NCBI GenBank assembly: GCA_028875725.1
Contig: JAPPCR010000006.1
Span: forward strand, 336,134 to 400,133
Length of the DNA: 64,000 nt
Direction of reading: 5' to 3'
Source of the DNA: Acidobacteriota bacterium
Lineage (GTDB): Bacteria > Acidobacteriota > Thermoanaerobaculia > Multivoradales > Multivoraceae
Positions 9,328 to 18,491 of the stretch are shown here, one piece after another. A program made the position numbers and the translations under genes. The notes beneath the pieces are model-generated. The model was not told the DNA's origin. It was given only the letters and a program-made list of their open reading frames with translations, and did no database searches. Numbering within the stretch: position 1 is the first letter of the stretch; each line of letters starts with the position of its first letter.

Positions 9328-10665
9328 ATGGACACGGCCGCACACATGCCGCGCTCCCAGTTCGTGATCGAGGGCGGACAACCGATCTCGGGCACGCTGC
9401 GGGCGCGGGGCAACAAGAACGCGGCGCTGCCGCTGCTTGCGGCCGCCCTCCTCACGGATGAGGAGGTCACGCTCCGGAACGTGCCCCGGATCCGCGACGT
9501 CGAGGCACAGATGGCGTTGCTGCGCCAACTCGGCGCCGAAGTGGCGCTCGCCGGTAGCGACACGGTGCGCGTCCGCGCCGCGGGTCTCGGCGACGACGAT
9601 CCCGACCCTGATCTCTGCCGGGCGATTCGCGCCTCGATCCTGCTGGCGGGGCCGCTGCTGGCGCGGCGGGGGCGCGTGAACATGCCGGCCCCGGGCGGCG
9701 ACGTCATCGGCCGCCGCCGGCTCGACACGCACCTGCTGGCGCTCGAGGGCCTGGGCGCCGGCATCGAACTCCTCCCGGGCGGCGGGCTCCGGTGCCGCGT
9801 CGAGGGTTCGCGGGAGCGCCTGCGCGGGGTCGAGGTTTTTCTGGACGAAGCCTCGGTGACCGCGACCGAGAACGCGGTGATGGCGGCTTCCCTGGCCGAA
9901 GGCGAGACGAGGATCCTGAACGCGGCGAGCGAGCCTCACGTGCAGGATCTCTGCTGCCTCCTGAAGGCCATGGGAGTGCCGATCGAAGGTGTCGGAACGA
10001 ACCTGCTCGTCGTCCAGGGCGTGGAGCGGCTGGGCGGGGCCGAGTTCGAGATCGGTCCCGACTACATCGAGGTGGGGTCGCTCATCACGCTGGCGGCCGT
10101 GACCGGCGGCGAACTGCGCATTCCGAACGCCCGGCCGCGTGAGCACCGGGCGACGCGGATCGCCTTCGGCCGGCTGGGCATCGACTTCGAGGTGCGTGGC
10201 GACGGCAGCGACCTGTTCGTGCCCGGCGGTCAGGAGCTCCAGGTGCGCACGGATCTTCAGGGCGCGATCCCGAAAGTCGAGGACGCGCCGTGGCCAGGTT
10301 TCCCCGCCGATCTCACGTCGATCGCGGTGGTGGGCGCCACCCAAAGCCGGGGCTCGGTACTGATCCACGAGAAGCTGTTCGAGTCCCGCATGTTCTTCGT
10401 CGATCGCCTGGTGGCGATGGGCGCCCAGATCGTGCTCTGCGATCCGCACCGCGTCGTCGTCAGCGGGCCGTCGAAGCTGTACGGACGGGACATGGTGAGC
10501 CCGGACATCCGGGCCGGCATGGCGATGCTGATCGCCGCGCTGTGCGCCGAAGGCCGCAGCGTCATCGACAACGTGCAGCAGATCGACCGCGGCTACGAGC
10601 GGATCGACGAGCGGCTGCGGTCGCTGGGCGCCGACATCGAACGCGTCGCCGATTCACTCGGCTAG
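9328..10665 (+). CDS. murA: UDP-N-acetylglucosamine 1-carboxyvinyltransferase (MurA) with Asp in place of the catalytic-loop Cys
   Basis: 445 residues (439 if the in-frame ATG at 9346 is used). It catalyses the first committed step of peptidoglycan synthesis, transfer of enolpyruvate from PEP to UDP-GlcNAc. The PEP/UDP-GlcNAc-binding [10 protein letters not shown] lies at residues 28-37. The active-site loop reads [13 protein letters not shown], so the residue equivalent to E. coli Cys115 (in GGCTIG) is Asp125, encoded at 9700-9702. DIRAGMAML near the C-terminus matches the conserved Arg region. A Cys-to-Asp change here is known in Mycobacterium and Chlamydia, where it gives fosfomycin resistance. 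An open frame extends upstream but is a shadow of the opposite-strand gene. Confidence 0.95.
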   Translation: MDTAAHMPRSQFVIEGGQPISGTLRARGNKNAALPLLAAALLTDEEVTLRNVPRIRDVEAQMALLRQLGAEVALAGSDTVRVRAAGLGDDDPDPDLCRAIRASILLAGPLLARRGRVNMPAPGGDVIGRRRLDTHLLALEGLGAGIELLPGGGLRCRVEGSRERLRGVEVFLDEASVTATENAVMAASLAEGETRILNAASEPHVQDLCCLLKAMGVPIEGVGTNLLVVQGVERLGGAEFEIGPDYIEVGSLITLAAVTGGELRIPNARPREHRATRIAFGRLGIDFEVRGDGSDLFVPGGQELQVRTDLQGAIPKVEDAPWPGFPADLTSIAVVGATQSRGSVLIHEKLFESRMFFVDRLVAMGAQIVLCDPHRVVVSGPSKLYGRDMVSPDIRAGMAMLIAALCAEGRSVIDNVQQIDRGYERIDERLRSLGADIERVADSLG

Positions 10666-10674
10666 GGTTGCCTC

Positions 10675-11139
10675 ATGGCGGGCCTCTACTACGAGCAGTT
10701 TGAAGTCGGTCAACTCTTCGACCATGCGTTGCGGCGCACGGTGACCGAGGCGGACAACGTCTTCTTCACGGCGATCACCCACAACCCGGCCGCGCTCCAT
10801 CTCGACGCCGAGGCGATGAAGAAGAGCGAGTTCGGCGAGCGGATCGTCAACAGTTGCTTTACCTTGAGCCTGATGGTCGGCATCTCGGTCGGCGACACGA
10901 CCCTCGGTACGACGATCGCCAACCTGGGCTGGAACGACGTCGTGTTCCCGCGGCCCGTGTTCCACGGCGATACCCTGCGGATCGAGACCGAGGTGAAGGA
11001 CAAGCGGGAGAGCCGCTCACGGCCCAACGCCGGCATCGTGACCTTCGAGCACCGCGCCTACAACCAGCGTGACGAACTCGTTGCCCGCTGTACGCGGCTG
11101 GGGCTGATGCTGAAGCTGCCGGAGGAAGACGACTCATGA
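10675..11139 (+). CDS. MaoC-family hydratase (hot-dog fold)
   Basis: 154 residues with a single hot-dog domain: [16 protein letters not shown] start, HNPAALHLD in the position of the hydratase motif, and [12 protein letters not shown]. This subgroup resembles acyl or mesaconyl-CoA hydratases, whose substrate is usually an enoyl-CoA. It starts 9 bases after murA and overlaps the next gene by four bases (ATGA), so three genes are probably read together. The link to murA may be only positional. Confidence 0.8.
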   Translation: MAGLYYEQFEVGQLFDHALRRTVTEADNVFFTAITHNPAALHLDAEAMKKSEFGERIVNSCFTLSLMVGISVGDTTLGTTIANLGWNDVVFPRPVFHGDTLRIETEVKDKRESRSRPNAGIVTFEHRAYNQRDELVARCTRLGLMLKLPEEDDS

Positions 11140-11387
11140 AGTTCGTCGAACTCGCGACCTTCGATTCCCGGCTCGAGGCCGAGACGATCGGCCACGCCCT
11201 GGACCAGTACGACATTCCGTTCCTGGTGCAGAGCGCCGGGGTCGGCATGTTCGGCATGGGGATGATGGGGAAGTCACCGGTGCCGGTGAAGCTCTGCGTG
11301 CCGGACAACCGGCTGGACGAGGTGAAGGAACTGCTGAGTTGTGTCGCTGGTCCGTTGGAGGACGGCGACGAGCCGCCGGGAGGCTGA
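11136..11387 (+). CDS. Small DUF2007-like protein
   Basis: 83 residues. The pattern [20 protein letters not shown], then IPFLVQSAG, then [17 protein letters not shown] matches small DUF2007 (putative signal transducing protein) members, which have a ferredoxin-like fold. A Met/Gly-rich loop ([10 protein letters not shown]) lies in the middle. Its start overlaps the stop of the MaoC gene by ATGA. Function unknown. Confidence 0.65.
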   Translation: MKFVELATFDSRLEAETIGHALDQYDIPFLVQSAGVGMFGMGMMGKSPVPVKLCVPDNRLDEVKELLSCVAGPLEDGDEPPGG

Positions 11388-11405
11388 GGACCGCCCCCGG
11401 CGGAT

Positions 11406-11440
11406 GCCGGCCAGAGGGCCGGCGCACCGACATTTCGGTG
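11406..11440. terminator. Two adjacent hairpins in a convergent gap, probable bidirectional terminator
   Basis: The 63-base gap between convergent genes holds stem GCCGGCC (11406-11412) / GGCCGGC (11417-11423) and then CACCGA (11425-11430) / TCGGTG (11435-11440), followed by a short T-containing tract. The position favours a terminator. Confidence 0.5.
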
Positions 11441-11450
11441 GGTCGGCGGT

Positions 11451-12236
11451 TTAGTCGGCGAGCAGTTCCAGGACCTCGGGCAGCAGCCGGCGGGTGGTGC
11501 TGAACGCCCGGTCGCCGTGGATCGTCTCGTTGCCGGCCCAGTCGCCGAAGTAGCCGCCGGCCTCGCGGAGGATGACGGGGAACGGTCCGCAGTCCCAGGC
11601 GCTCATCTTCGGGTCGACCATCAGTTCCAGCCGTCCGGTAGCGACCAGGGCGTGGCCGTAGGCGTCGGACCAGCCGACGCGGTAGGCGGTGCCGTCCATC
11701 ATCCGCTGCCATGCCTGTCGGTGGCGGGGGTCGACGAAGAGTCCCGGGTCACCAAAGGAGACGTAGCCGTCGGCGAGGCTGGGTGTTTCGCGGACCTGCG
11801 CCGGCTCGCCGTTCAGCGTGCAGCCCCGGCCGGAAGCCGCCGCTACCGTCTCGCCGATGCCCGGGAAGTGGGCGACGCCGACTTCGACCCTTCCATCGAC
11901 CTCCAGGCCGATCAGGATCCCGTAGAGCGGCACGCCACGGACGAAGGAACGGGTACCGTCGATCGGGTCGACGTACCAGTGGCGTTTCGAAGCGGCTTCC
12001 GAGGCAGACTCGCCGCCACCTGCCCCGAACTCTTCGCCGACGACGAGGTCGCCGGGAAAGGCCTCGGCGATCCGTGAACGGATCAGTTCCTCGGCGCCCC
12101 GGTCGGCCTCGGTGACCGGCGTCATGTCGCTCTTGAGTTCCGGGTCGACGCCGAGACGGAAGAACTCGAGCGTCAACTGGCCGGCGATCCAGGCGGTCTC
12201 GACCGCGAACTCGAGTTCGGCTGCGTAGTTCGTCAC
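11451..12236 (-). CDS. Inositol-monophosphatase-family phosphatase (HisN/IMPase-like)
   Basis: 261 residues. Metal-binding motifs of the Mg2+-dependent IMPase superfamily are complete: GEEFG near residue 67, WYVDPIDGTRSF near 88 and the C-terminal MSAWDCGPFPVILREAGG. Members hydrolyse inositol-1-phosphate, histidinol phosphate or similar monoesters. The sequence resembles the bacterial HisN-like subgroup, but the substrate cannot be fixed by inspection. An 82-base gap separates it from the upstream metallo-hydrolase. Confidence 0.85.
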   Translation of the reverse strand: MTNYAAELEFAVETAWIAGQLTLEFFRLGVDPELKSDMTPVTEADRGAEELIRSRIAEAFPGDLVVGEEFGAGGGESASEAASKRHWYVDPIDGTRSFVRGVPLYGILIGLEVDGRVEVGVAHFPGIGETVAAASGRGCTLNGEPAQVRETPSLADGYVSFGDPGLFVDPRHRQAWQRMMDGTAYRVGWSDAYGHALVATGRLELMVDPKMSAWDCGPFPVILREAGGYFGDWAGNETIHGDRAFSTTRRLLPEVLELLAD

Positions 12237-12318
12237 GGTATGAGGCTAGCGCGGCCGCCGGGCGCTGTGCGCCGGATGAGGCCAGGACGCTGCGTTTTCC
12301 AGGGCCTCCAGGGAGCGT

Positions 12319-13362
12319 CTAGAAGTTCTCGATCGTCCGCTCGTCACTGTTGGCGGGCAGCGCGATGTGCATGCCGTCGGCGGCGACGACCGCATCGTTC
12401 GGCGCGTCCTCGGCCCGGCCGCGCATGAACACGCCCTCCGCCTGCGCAGCGGGCAGGGGCGGTACGAGGTGGTTCAGCACCAGGAGTTTGACCTTCGCGT
12501 CGGCGGCCAGAGCATGCACGTCGGCGGGAAAGGTGTGGTAGTCGAGCGTGTCCCTGAGCATTTTCGCTGTGCGTTCGTTGCCGGCACTCTCGAGCGCCTG
12601 CGCCGCCCCGCCGATCAGAGCGCCGGACAGGACCTCGTGGACCAGGACGTCGACGCCCTGGCTCGCCGCCTCCACGTTCGCCGAGCGGATCGTGTCGCCG
12701 CTGACCACGACCGAGCGGCCGCCGTAGTCGATGCGGTAGCCGAGCGCCGGCGAGATCGGTTCATGCTCGACCAGGAACGCGGTGATCCGGAGACCGTCCT
12801 TGTCGTAGAAGACGCGCGAGGGCGCGTCCTCGGCGAGTTCGATCGCGTGCCCGTTCGCCTTGCCGCCGTCCGGCGCGAGCAGGTCGGCGCCGTGGTGAGC
12901 GACCCGGTAGGAGACGTCCAGTTCGTAGGCCGTCTGAAAGCCGGCGACGACCTGTTCGACTCCCGCCGGACCGTAGACGTCGAGGGGCACGGCCCGGCCG
13001 CCGGTCCAGCTCGCGAAAACGACCTCGCCGAGTTCTCCGATGTGATCGGAGTGGAAGTGGGTCAGCAGAACGCCGGTGAGACTTCCCATCGGCAGTCCCC
13101 AAAGCCGCAGATTCTCGGTCGACCCGGGGCCGACGTCGATCAGGAACATCCGCCCGCCGGCGATCACCGCCGTGCAGGGCCCGGCCCGCTCGGCGCTCGG
13201 CAACGGTGAACCGCTGCCGCAGATGACGATGTGGAGCGCGCCGTCGTCGAGCAGTGACGACCGGTTGGGCGGCAGGTTTCCGAACTGGGCAGCGGCGGCG
13301 GAACTCAGAAGCAGGAAGGTCGCCGTCAGCGCGGACACGATGGCCGCTGTGCGATGTTTCAT
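12319..13362 (-). CDS. Exported metallo-beta-lactamase-fold hydrolase
   Basis: 347 residues with an N-terminal signal peptide ending SSAAAAQ (about residue 25). The metal motif is THFHSDHIGELG near residue 118. Further ligands are VSGDT and the late His in LVLNHLVPP, as in RNase Z/arylsulfatase-like MBL proteins. The signal peptide places it in the periplasm, so it is not RNase Z itself. A periplasmic esterase or sulfatase is a reasonable guess. It is divergent from the DUF819 gene. Confidence 0.85.
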   Translation of the reverse strand: MKHRTAAIVSALTATFLLLSSAAAAQFGNLPPNRSSLLDDGALHIVICGSGSPLPSAERAGPCTAVIAGGRMFLIDVGPGSTENLRLWGLPMGSLTGVLLTHFHSDHIGELGEVVFASWTGGRAVPLDVYGPAGVEQVVAGFQTAYELDVSYRVAHHGADLLAPDGGKANGHAIELAEDAPSRVFYDKDGLRITAFLVEHEPISPALGYRIDYGGRSVVVSGDTIRSANVEAASQGVDVLVHEVLSGALIGGAAQALESAGNERTAKMLRDTLDYHTFPADVHALAADAKVKLLVLNHLVPPLPAAQAEGVFMRGRAEDAPNDAVVAADGMHIALPANSDERTIENF

Positions 13363-13415
13363 GGGCGAAGCTCTCCTTGCTCGTCAGGCCCGGGATGGGT
13401 GGCGCCGGAACAGGT

Positions 13416-13432
13416 CTAATGACAGACATTAG
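13416..13432. promoter_or_regulatory. AT-rich perfect dyad between divergent genes, candidate operator
   Basis: CTAATG and CATTAG arms with a 5-base spacer sit in the 126-base divergent region between the MBL hydrolase and the DUF819 gene. It stands out as an AT-rich island in GC-rich DNA. The regulator-binding role is inference. Confidence 0.4.
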
Positions 13433-13488
13433 CACATGGGTCCCAAGCCGGCAGCCAGACGCGACGCTAGCCCATACACTCGCCGGCG

Positions 13489-14700
13489 ATGGCTGAGCAG
13501 GCGCTGATCAACGACCCGACCGCGCTGCTCGTCTTCTTCGCCGGCTTCGTGGCTCTGATCTTCGTGCTGGCGCAGACGCGGCCCTTCGACCGGCTCTTCA
13601 GGTACCTGCCGCCGATCGTCTGGATCTACCTGCTGCCAGTGGTGCTGACCACCGCCGGCATCACGCCGGCCGAGTCGGCCTTCTACGACTGGTGCACGGA
13701 CTACCTGATGCCGTGCTCGCTACTCCTACTGGTGCTGGCGACCGACGTGCCGGCGATCAGGCGCCTCGGACCGCTGGCGGCGGCGATGCTGCTGTCGGGG
13801 TCGGTCGGCATCGTGATCGGTGGGCCGATCGCGCTGGCCATCTTCCAGCCGTTCCTGGATGACCCGCAGATCTGGAAGGGACTGGGAGCGTTGTCCGGCT
13901 CCTGGATCGGCGGTCTGTCGAACATGATCGCGATCAAGGAGGGCGTCGGCGCTCCCGACGACGTCTTCGCTCCGATGATCATTGTCGACTCGGTGGTCGG
14001 TTACGGCTGGATGTCGATCGTCATCCTGCTCAGCGGTTACCAGAACCGGATCGACCGCTGGAACCGGGCCCGCCGCGAAGAGCTCGACGCGCTGAACCAG
14101 CGGCTGCAGCAGGTCCAGGCCGAGAACGCGCGGCCGATCACGCTGCCTGCCTTCGCCTCCATGCTCGGCGTCGGCCTGGTGGCGAGCTGGCTCTGCATGC
14201 GCGGCGGAGAGCTGCTGCCCCAGGTCGGCTCGGTGCTGTCCCACTTCACCTGGGGCATCCTGCTGGTCGTCGCGGTTGGCCTCGCGCTGTCCTTCACGCC
14301 GGTTCGTCGTCTCGAACATCGGGGAGCCACGCCGGTGGCCTACGGTGGCCTCTACCTGATGGTCGCGACGATGGGCGCGGGCGGCGATCTCGCCGCCATC
14401 GCCGAGGCGCCTTTGGTGCTGGCGGTCGGCGTCGTCTGGATCGGCATCCACGTCGCCTGCCTGTTCCTCGCGATGCGCCTCCTGCGCGCGCCGATCTTCC
14501 TGTTCGCGACCGGCAGCATGGGCAACGTCGGCGGCGTCATCTCGACGCCGGTCGTTGCCGGCGTGTTCCAGCCCGCGCTTGCCGCGGTTGGTGTGCTGAT
14601 GGGCGTCCTCGGCAACCTGGTAGGCACGCCGCTGGGGCTGCTGTGCGCCCAGCTCATGGCCTGGGTCGCGCGGGCGTACCACGGCGCCGCATCGTTGTAG
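13489..14700 (+). CDS. DUF819 (YjcL-like) integral membrane protein
   Basis: 403 residues with about ten hydrophobic segments. Features typical of DUF819 are the GSWIGGLSNMIAIKEG loop near residue 140 and the C-terminal repeat-like TGSMGNVGGVISTPVVAG. A short coiled-coil-like cytoplasmic loop (about residues 185-207) splits the two halves. The inverted-repeat look suggests a transporter. The substrate is unknown. ATG start at 13489. Confidence 0.8.
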   Translation: MAEQALINDPTALLVFFAGFVALIFVLAQTRPFDRLFRYLPPIVWIYLLPVVLTTAGITPAESAFYDWCTDYLMPCSLLLLVLATDVPAIRRLGPLAAAMLLSGSVGIVIGGPIALAIFQPFLDDPQIWKGLGALSGSWIGGLSNMIAIKEGVGAPDDVFAPMIIVDSVVGYGWMSIVILLSGYQNRIDRWNRARREELDALNQRLQQVQAENARPITLPAFASMLGVGLVASWLCMRGGELLPQVGSVLSHFTWGILLVVAVGLALSFTPVRRLEHRGATPVAYGGLYLMVATMGAGGDLAAIAEAPLVLAVGVVWIGIHVACLFLAMRLLRAPIFLFATGSMGNVGGVISTPVVAGVFQPALAAVGVLMGVLGNLVGTPLGLLCAQLMAWVARAYHGAASL

Positions 14701-14714
14701 AGCTGCCTGGCCGG

Positions 14715-15146
14715 CTACGCGACCTCCGGCTCGGGTGCGTCGTCGCCCACGGTCAGCGCCCGGAAGAGATCGATCTCCGTCTTGCAGGTCTTGACGACCC
14801 AGGCGATGACGGCGGCGTCGTCGATGAAGCCGGCGACCGGGACGAAGTCAGGGATGACGTCGATGGGAATGACGAAGTAGAGGACGGCGCCGGCGATGAG
14901 GATCAGGGTCTCTTTCCGGAGCCGGTAGTTGCCGCGCGCTACCGCGCGAAGCAGGTCGAACATCGTTCTCAGGTCGTCGATCACCCCGCTGAGCGGACTC
15001 GTGGCGCCGCCTGCGGAGTCGGCCTTCTCCCTTGCTTCGGCGACCATCTCACGGAGCTTGTCCGGCGATTCGACGATCTCCGCGGCCTGGTTCCTGGCGT
15101 GGAGCGGGAGCTCCATCTCGCCGGTCAACTCCCGATCGGATGCCAT
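14715..15146 (-). CDS. DUF1232 (YkvA-like) membrane protein
   Basis: 143 residues. The DUF1232 signature YFVIPIDVIPDFVPVAGFIDDAAVI is present in the C-terminal half (residues about 90-115), preceded by a soluble helical region. The start at 15146 lies inside the end of the upstream ALDH-like gene (22-base overlap), with AGGAAG upstream. Function of the family is unknown. Co-transcription with the deoC/ALDH unit is likely. Confidence 0.8.
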   Translation of the reverse strand: MASDRELTGEMELPLHARNQAAEIVESPDKLREMVAEAREKADSAGGATSPLSGVIDDLRTMFDLLRAVARGNYRLRKETLILIAGAVLYFVIPIDVIPDFVPVAGFIDDAAVIAWVVKTCKTEIDLFRALTVGDDAPEPEVA

Positions 15147-16009
15147 GTCGTCTTCACTTCCTGGAGGTCGGTGATTTCGTAGGGGCTCTGGATGTCCGTC
15201 CAGTCGTCGCTGGGGCGGAGCGCGACGCGTTTCAGGTTGTGGACGGCCTCGATCTCGGCGGACCTGGCGACGTCCCGGTCGGCGGTGCAGAGGAGCAGCC
15301 CGTCGACGTCGCGGTGCGCGGCGAGTGGGGCGAGCATCTCGTCCCGGCGACCGGTGAGGATGTTCACGACGCCGCCGGGGACGTCTGAGGAGTTCAGGAC
15401 TTCGCCGAACGTGGTGGCCGGAAGCGGCTGGCTGCCGGTGACGAGTACGACGGTCGTGTTGCCGCCGGCGATCGCGGGGGCGATGGAGGAAACGAGGCCG
15501 AGCAGCGGAGACTCGGGGGCGAGCACGCCGACGACGCCCATCGGCTCGAGGATCGAGAAGTTGAAGTGCGACGTGGCGACCGGATTGACGCTGGAGAACA
15601 CCTGCTGGAACTTGTCGGTCCAGCCTGCGTAGTGGACGAGCCGGTCGACGGCGGCCTGGACTTCGGCCGCGGCTTCGTCGGGGGTCGCACCGCCGGCGGC
15701 CAGCAGGGCCTCGAACTGGCCGCTCCGGCCCTCCAGCATCTCGGCGATCCGGTAGAGGATCTGGCCCCGGTTGTAGGCGGTGCGGGCGGCCCATCCGGCC
15801 TGCGCGGCGCGCGCCGCGGTCACCGCGTCCCGCACGTCCTTGCGCGAGCAGCGGCAGATGTTCGCGATCGGCGTGCCGTCTGGCGCCAGAGCCCGGTCGA
15901 AGCGTCCCGACTCGGAGCGCGGGAACTTGCCGCCGACGTAGACCTTGTGGGTCTTGAGCACCGGCAACCGGTCGGCCGCAGCCGCTCCCGCGGGTCGCTG
16001 CTCGCTCAT
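15125..16009 (-). CDS. Half-length ALDH-like protein lacking the catalytic Cys domain
   Basis: 294 residues, against about 480-500 for an active ALDH. It covers the NAD-binding half (VYVGGKFPRSESGRFDRA, then an SVNPVATSHFN-like region and VVGVLAPESPLLGLVSSIAPAIAGGNT). It ends before the segment that should carry the nucleophilic Cys and the ExFGP motif. The FTGS motif is replaced by LLLCTADRD. Its ATG overlaps the stop of the intact ALDH (ATGA). The arrangement matches ALDH16, in which a catalytic domain is followed by a degenerate ALDH-like domain; here the two are separate ORFs. It is probably a subunit or chaperone-like partner. Confidence 0.8.
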   Translation of the reverse strand: MSEQRPAGAAAADRLPVLKTHKVYVGGKFPRSESGRFDRALAPDGTPIANICRCSRKDVRDAVTAARAAQAGWAARTAYNRGQILYRIAEMLEGRSGQFEALLAAGGATPDEAAAEVQAAVDRLVHYAGWTDKFQQVFSSVNPVATSHFNFSILEPMGVVGVLAPESPLLGLVSSIAPAIAGGNTTVVLVTGSQPLPATTFGEVLNSSDVPGGVVNILTGRRDEMLAPLAAHRDVDGLLLCTADRDVARSAEIEAVHNLKRVALRPSDDWTDIQSPYEITDLQEVKTTWHPIGS

Positions 16010-17508
16010 GCCGCTCGCTCCGGTTGCAGGTAGGCGTGGAGCCCGGCCAGTCCGCCCTCGCGGCCGATGCCGCTTTCCTTGTAGCCGCCGAACGGGGCCG
16101 TCGGATCGAACTTGTTGTACGTGTTCGCCCACAACACGCCGGCGCGGATCCGGCTGGTGACGCGGAACGCCTTGGCGCCCTTGTCGCTCCAGACGCCGCC
16201 CGAGAGGCCGTAGGGCGTGTTGTTCGCCATCGCGATGCCTTCGTCCACCGTGCGGAACGTCTGCACCGCGAGTACCGGGCCGAAGATCTCCTCCTGAACC
16301 ACGCGGTGCGACTGGGATGCCTGCAGGAACAGGGTCGGCCGGCACCAGTAGCCGCGTTCCGGCACCGGGCACGATGTCTGGAACGGTTCGGCGCCTTCCG
16401 CCTCGCCGATCTCGAGATACTCCTCGATCCTGTCGAGCTGGGCGCGGGAGTTGATCGCGCCGATGTCCGTGTTCTTGTCGAGCGGATCGCCGACGATCAG
16501 GGTCTCCATCCGGTCCTTCAGCTTGGAGATCACCTCGTCGGCGACGGACTCCTGGACGAGCAGGCGGGAACCGGCGCAGCAGACGTGCCCCTGGTTGAAG
16601 AAGATGCCGTTGACGATGCCCTCCACCGCCTGGTCGACGGCGGCGTCCTCGAACACCAGGTTCGCCGCCTTGCCGCCGAGTTCCAGGGTGTAGTACTTGT
16701 CGCTGCCGGCGAGCGCGCGCCGGATCAGCTTGCCGACCTCGGTGGAGCCGGTGAAGGCGACCTTGTCGACGTCTTCGTGCTGGACGATCGCCGCGCCCGT
16801 CTCTCCGGCGCCGGTGACGATGTTGACGACCCCGGGCGGAACCCCCGCGTCGCGGATGATCTCGGCCAGCTTGAGCGCGGTGAGCGGTGTCGTCTCCGCC
16901 GGCTTGAGCACGACCGTGTTGCCGGCCGCGATGGCCGGCGCGATCTTCCAGGCCGCCATGAGAAGCGGGAAGTTCCACGGGATGACCTGTCCGGCGACGC
17001 CGAGCGGCCGGGCCCTACGGCCGGGAAAGGCGTAGTCCAGCTTGTCGGCCCAGCCGGCGTAGTAGAAGAAGTGCGCGGCAGCTAGCGGGATGTCGACATC
17101 CCGCGACTCGCGGATCGGCTTGCCGCCGTCGAGCGACTCGGTGATGGCGAGTTCGCGGCCCCGCTCCTGGAGTACCCGGGCGATCCGGTAGACGTACTTG
17201 CCGCGCTCCCTGGGCGCGAGCTGTGACCAGACCTCGTCGTAGGCGCGGCGGGCGGACGCCACGGCGGCATCGACGTCGGCGTCCGAGGCGAGGGCCACGT
17301 CCGCGATCTTCTCCTCGGTGGCCGGATTCGCCGTCTCGAAGGTCCGGCCGCCTTTCGCGTCCGTGAACTCACCGTCGATGAACAGGCCGTAGCGCTCCCG
17401 CAGTTCGACGTGATCGGTCGACTCGGGCGCTGGCGCGTACTCCCAGCCGTCGCCGTTGCGGAGACGGAGCTTGGGCGCCGCGGCCTCGATCGATGGGGTG
17501 CTCGTCAT
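16006..17508 (-). CDS. NAD(P)-dependent aldehyde dehydrogenase, ALDH16-type catalytic subunit
   Basis: 500 residues, full length. It oxidises an aldehyde to a carboxylate. Visible motifs are VIPWNFPLLM near residue 165, KPAETTP, FTGSTEVGK, the general-base segment LELGGKAANLVF near 270, the nucleophile in NQGHVCCAGSR near 300, and EEIFGPVL near 395. Start at 17508, 19 bases after deoC. It is followed by its half-length partner with a 4-base overlap. Context suggests it handles acetaldehyde or a deoxysugar-derived aldehyde released by DeoC. Confidence 0.93.
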   Translation of the reverse strand: MTSTPSIEAAAPKLRLRNGDGWEYAPAPESTDHVELRERYGLFIDGEFTDAKGGRTFETANPATEEKIADVALASDADVDAAVASARRAYDEVWSQLAPRERGKYVYRIARVLQERGRELAITESLDGGKPIRESRDVDIPLAAAHFFYYAGWADKLDYAFPGRRARPLGVAGQVIPWNFPLLMAAWKIAPAIAAGNTVVLKPAETTPLTALKLAEIIRDAGVPPGVVNIVTGAGETGAAIVQHEDVDKVAFTGSTEVGKLIRRALAGSDKYYTLELGGKAANLVFEDAAVDQAVEGIVNGIFFNQGHVCCAGSRLLVQESVADEVISKLKDRMETLIVGDPLDKNTDIGAINSRAQLDRIEEYLEIGEAEGAEPFQTSCPVPERGYWCRPTLFLQASQSHRVVQEEIFGPVLAVQTFRTVDEGIAMANNTPYGLSGGVWSDKGAKAFRVTSRIRAGVLWANTYNKFDPTAPFGGYKESGIGREGGLAGLHAYLQPERAA

Positions 17509-17527
17509 CGGTTGAACATCATCTCCT

Positions 17528-18436
17528 CTAGAGAGAGAAGTCGTCGAACGACTGGTAGATGCCGCTTCCCTGCTTGACGATCTGGCGCAGGACATCGTTC
17601 GCCAGCGAACTGGCGCCGAAGCGGTACAGGTCGGGATCGAGCCAGTCCTGACCGAGCGTTTCCCGGACCATGACCAGGTGGCGGATCGCGTCCTTGGCAG
17701 TCGAGATCCCGCCCGCCGGCTTCATGCCGATCTTCTCGCCGGTGTTGCGGTAGTGGTCGCGGATCGCCTCCAGCATGACCAGGACGACGGGCATCGTGGC
17801 GGCCGGCTTGATCTTGCCGGTGGACGTCTTGATGAAGTCGGCGCCGGAGCGCATCGCCAGGTCCGAGGCACGGCGCACGGCGTCCAGTGTGCCGAGCTCG
17901 CCGGTCTCGAGGATCACCTTGAGGTGGGCGTCGCCGCAGGCCTCCTTGACCGAGGCGATCTCGTCCGCGGTGTAGGCGCAGTCGCCGGCCAGGAAGCGGC
18001 CGCGCGAGATCACCATGTCGACTTCGTCGGCGCCGGCCTCGACGGCTTTCCGCACCTCCAGCAGCTTGATCTCGATCGGGGCCTGGCCGGCAGGGAAGCT
18101 GGTGGCGACCGAAGCGACGTTGATGCCGCTGCCCTCGAGCGCCCGCTTCGCTACATCGACCAGGGCGGGGTAGACGCAGACCGCGGCCACGTGCGGCAGA
18201 TCGGGCAGCGCCGCGTGCAGTTGCAGCGCCTTGGCGCAGAGCTGCCGCACCTTGCCCTCGGAGTCGGCGCCCTCCAGGGTCGTCAGGTCGATCATCGACA
18301 GGGTCAGGTGGAGCGCCTGGAGCTTGGCGTCCTTCTTGATGGAGCGCGAGCAGAGCCTCGCCACCCGCTCCTCGACGCCGACGGCATCGATTGGCGGCGA
18401 CTCGAACGACGCGGTGGCAGTCGAACTCTGCATCAC
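17528..18436 (-). CDS. deoC: Deoxyribose-phosphate aldolase
   Basis: 302 residues, longer than E. coli DeoC (259) and closer to the long subgroup. It cleaves 2-deoxyribose-5-phosphate to glyceraldehyde-3-phosphate and acetaldehyde. The Schiff-base Lys lies in DFIKTSTGK near residue 205. EVDMVISRGRFLAGD near 138 and GMKPAGGIST near 240 are also family-typical. It is the first gene of the unit with the two ALDH genes, fitting disposal of the aldehyde product. It is divergent from aroC with a 55-base gap. Confidence 0.95.
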   Translation of the reverse strand: MMQSSTATASFESPPIDAVGVEERVARLCSRSIKKDAKLQALHLTLSMIDLTTLEGADSEGKVRQLCAKALQLHAALPDLPHVAAVCVYPALVDVAKRALEGSGINVASVATSFPAGQAPIEIKLLEVRKAVEAGADEVDMVISRGRFLAGDCAYTADEIASVKEACGDAHLKVILETGELGTLDAVRRASDLAMRSGADFIKTSTGKIKPAATMPVVLVMLEAIRDHYRNTGEKIGMKPAGGISTAKDAIRHLVMVRETLGQDWLDPDLYRFGASSLANDVLRQIVKQGSGIYQSFDDFSL

Positions 18437-18491
18437 CCGTCAGTCTACGCCGGTTCGGCCTGCGGCGGGGCTGTGGCAGAGTCCTCGTGTC

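Noticed and set aside
12367..13209. Plus-strand open frame over the MBL hydrolase
   Set aside because: Antisense shadow. The HxHxDH motif and signal peptide are on the minus strand.
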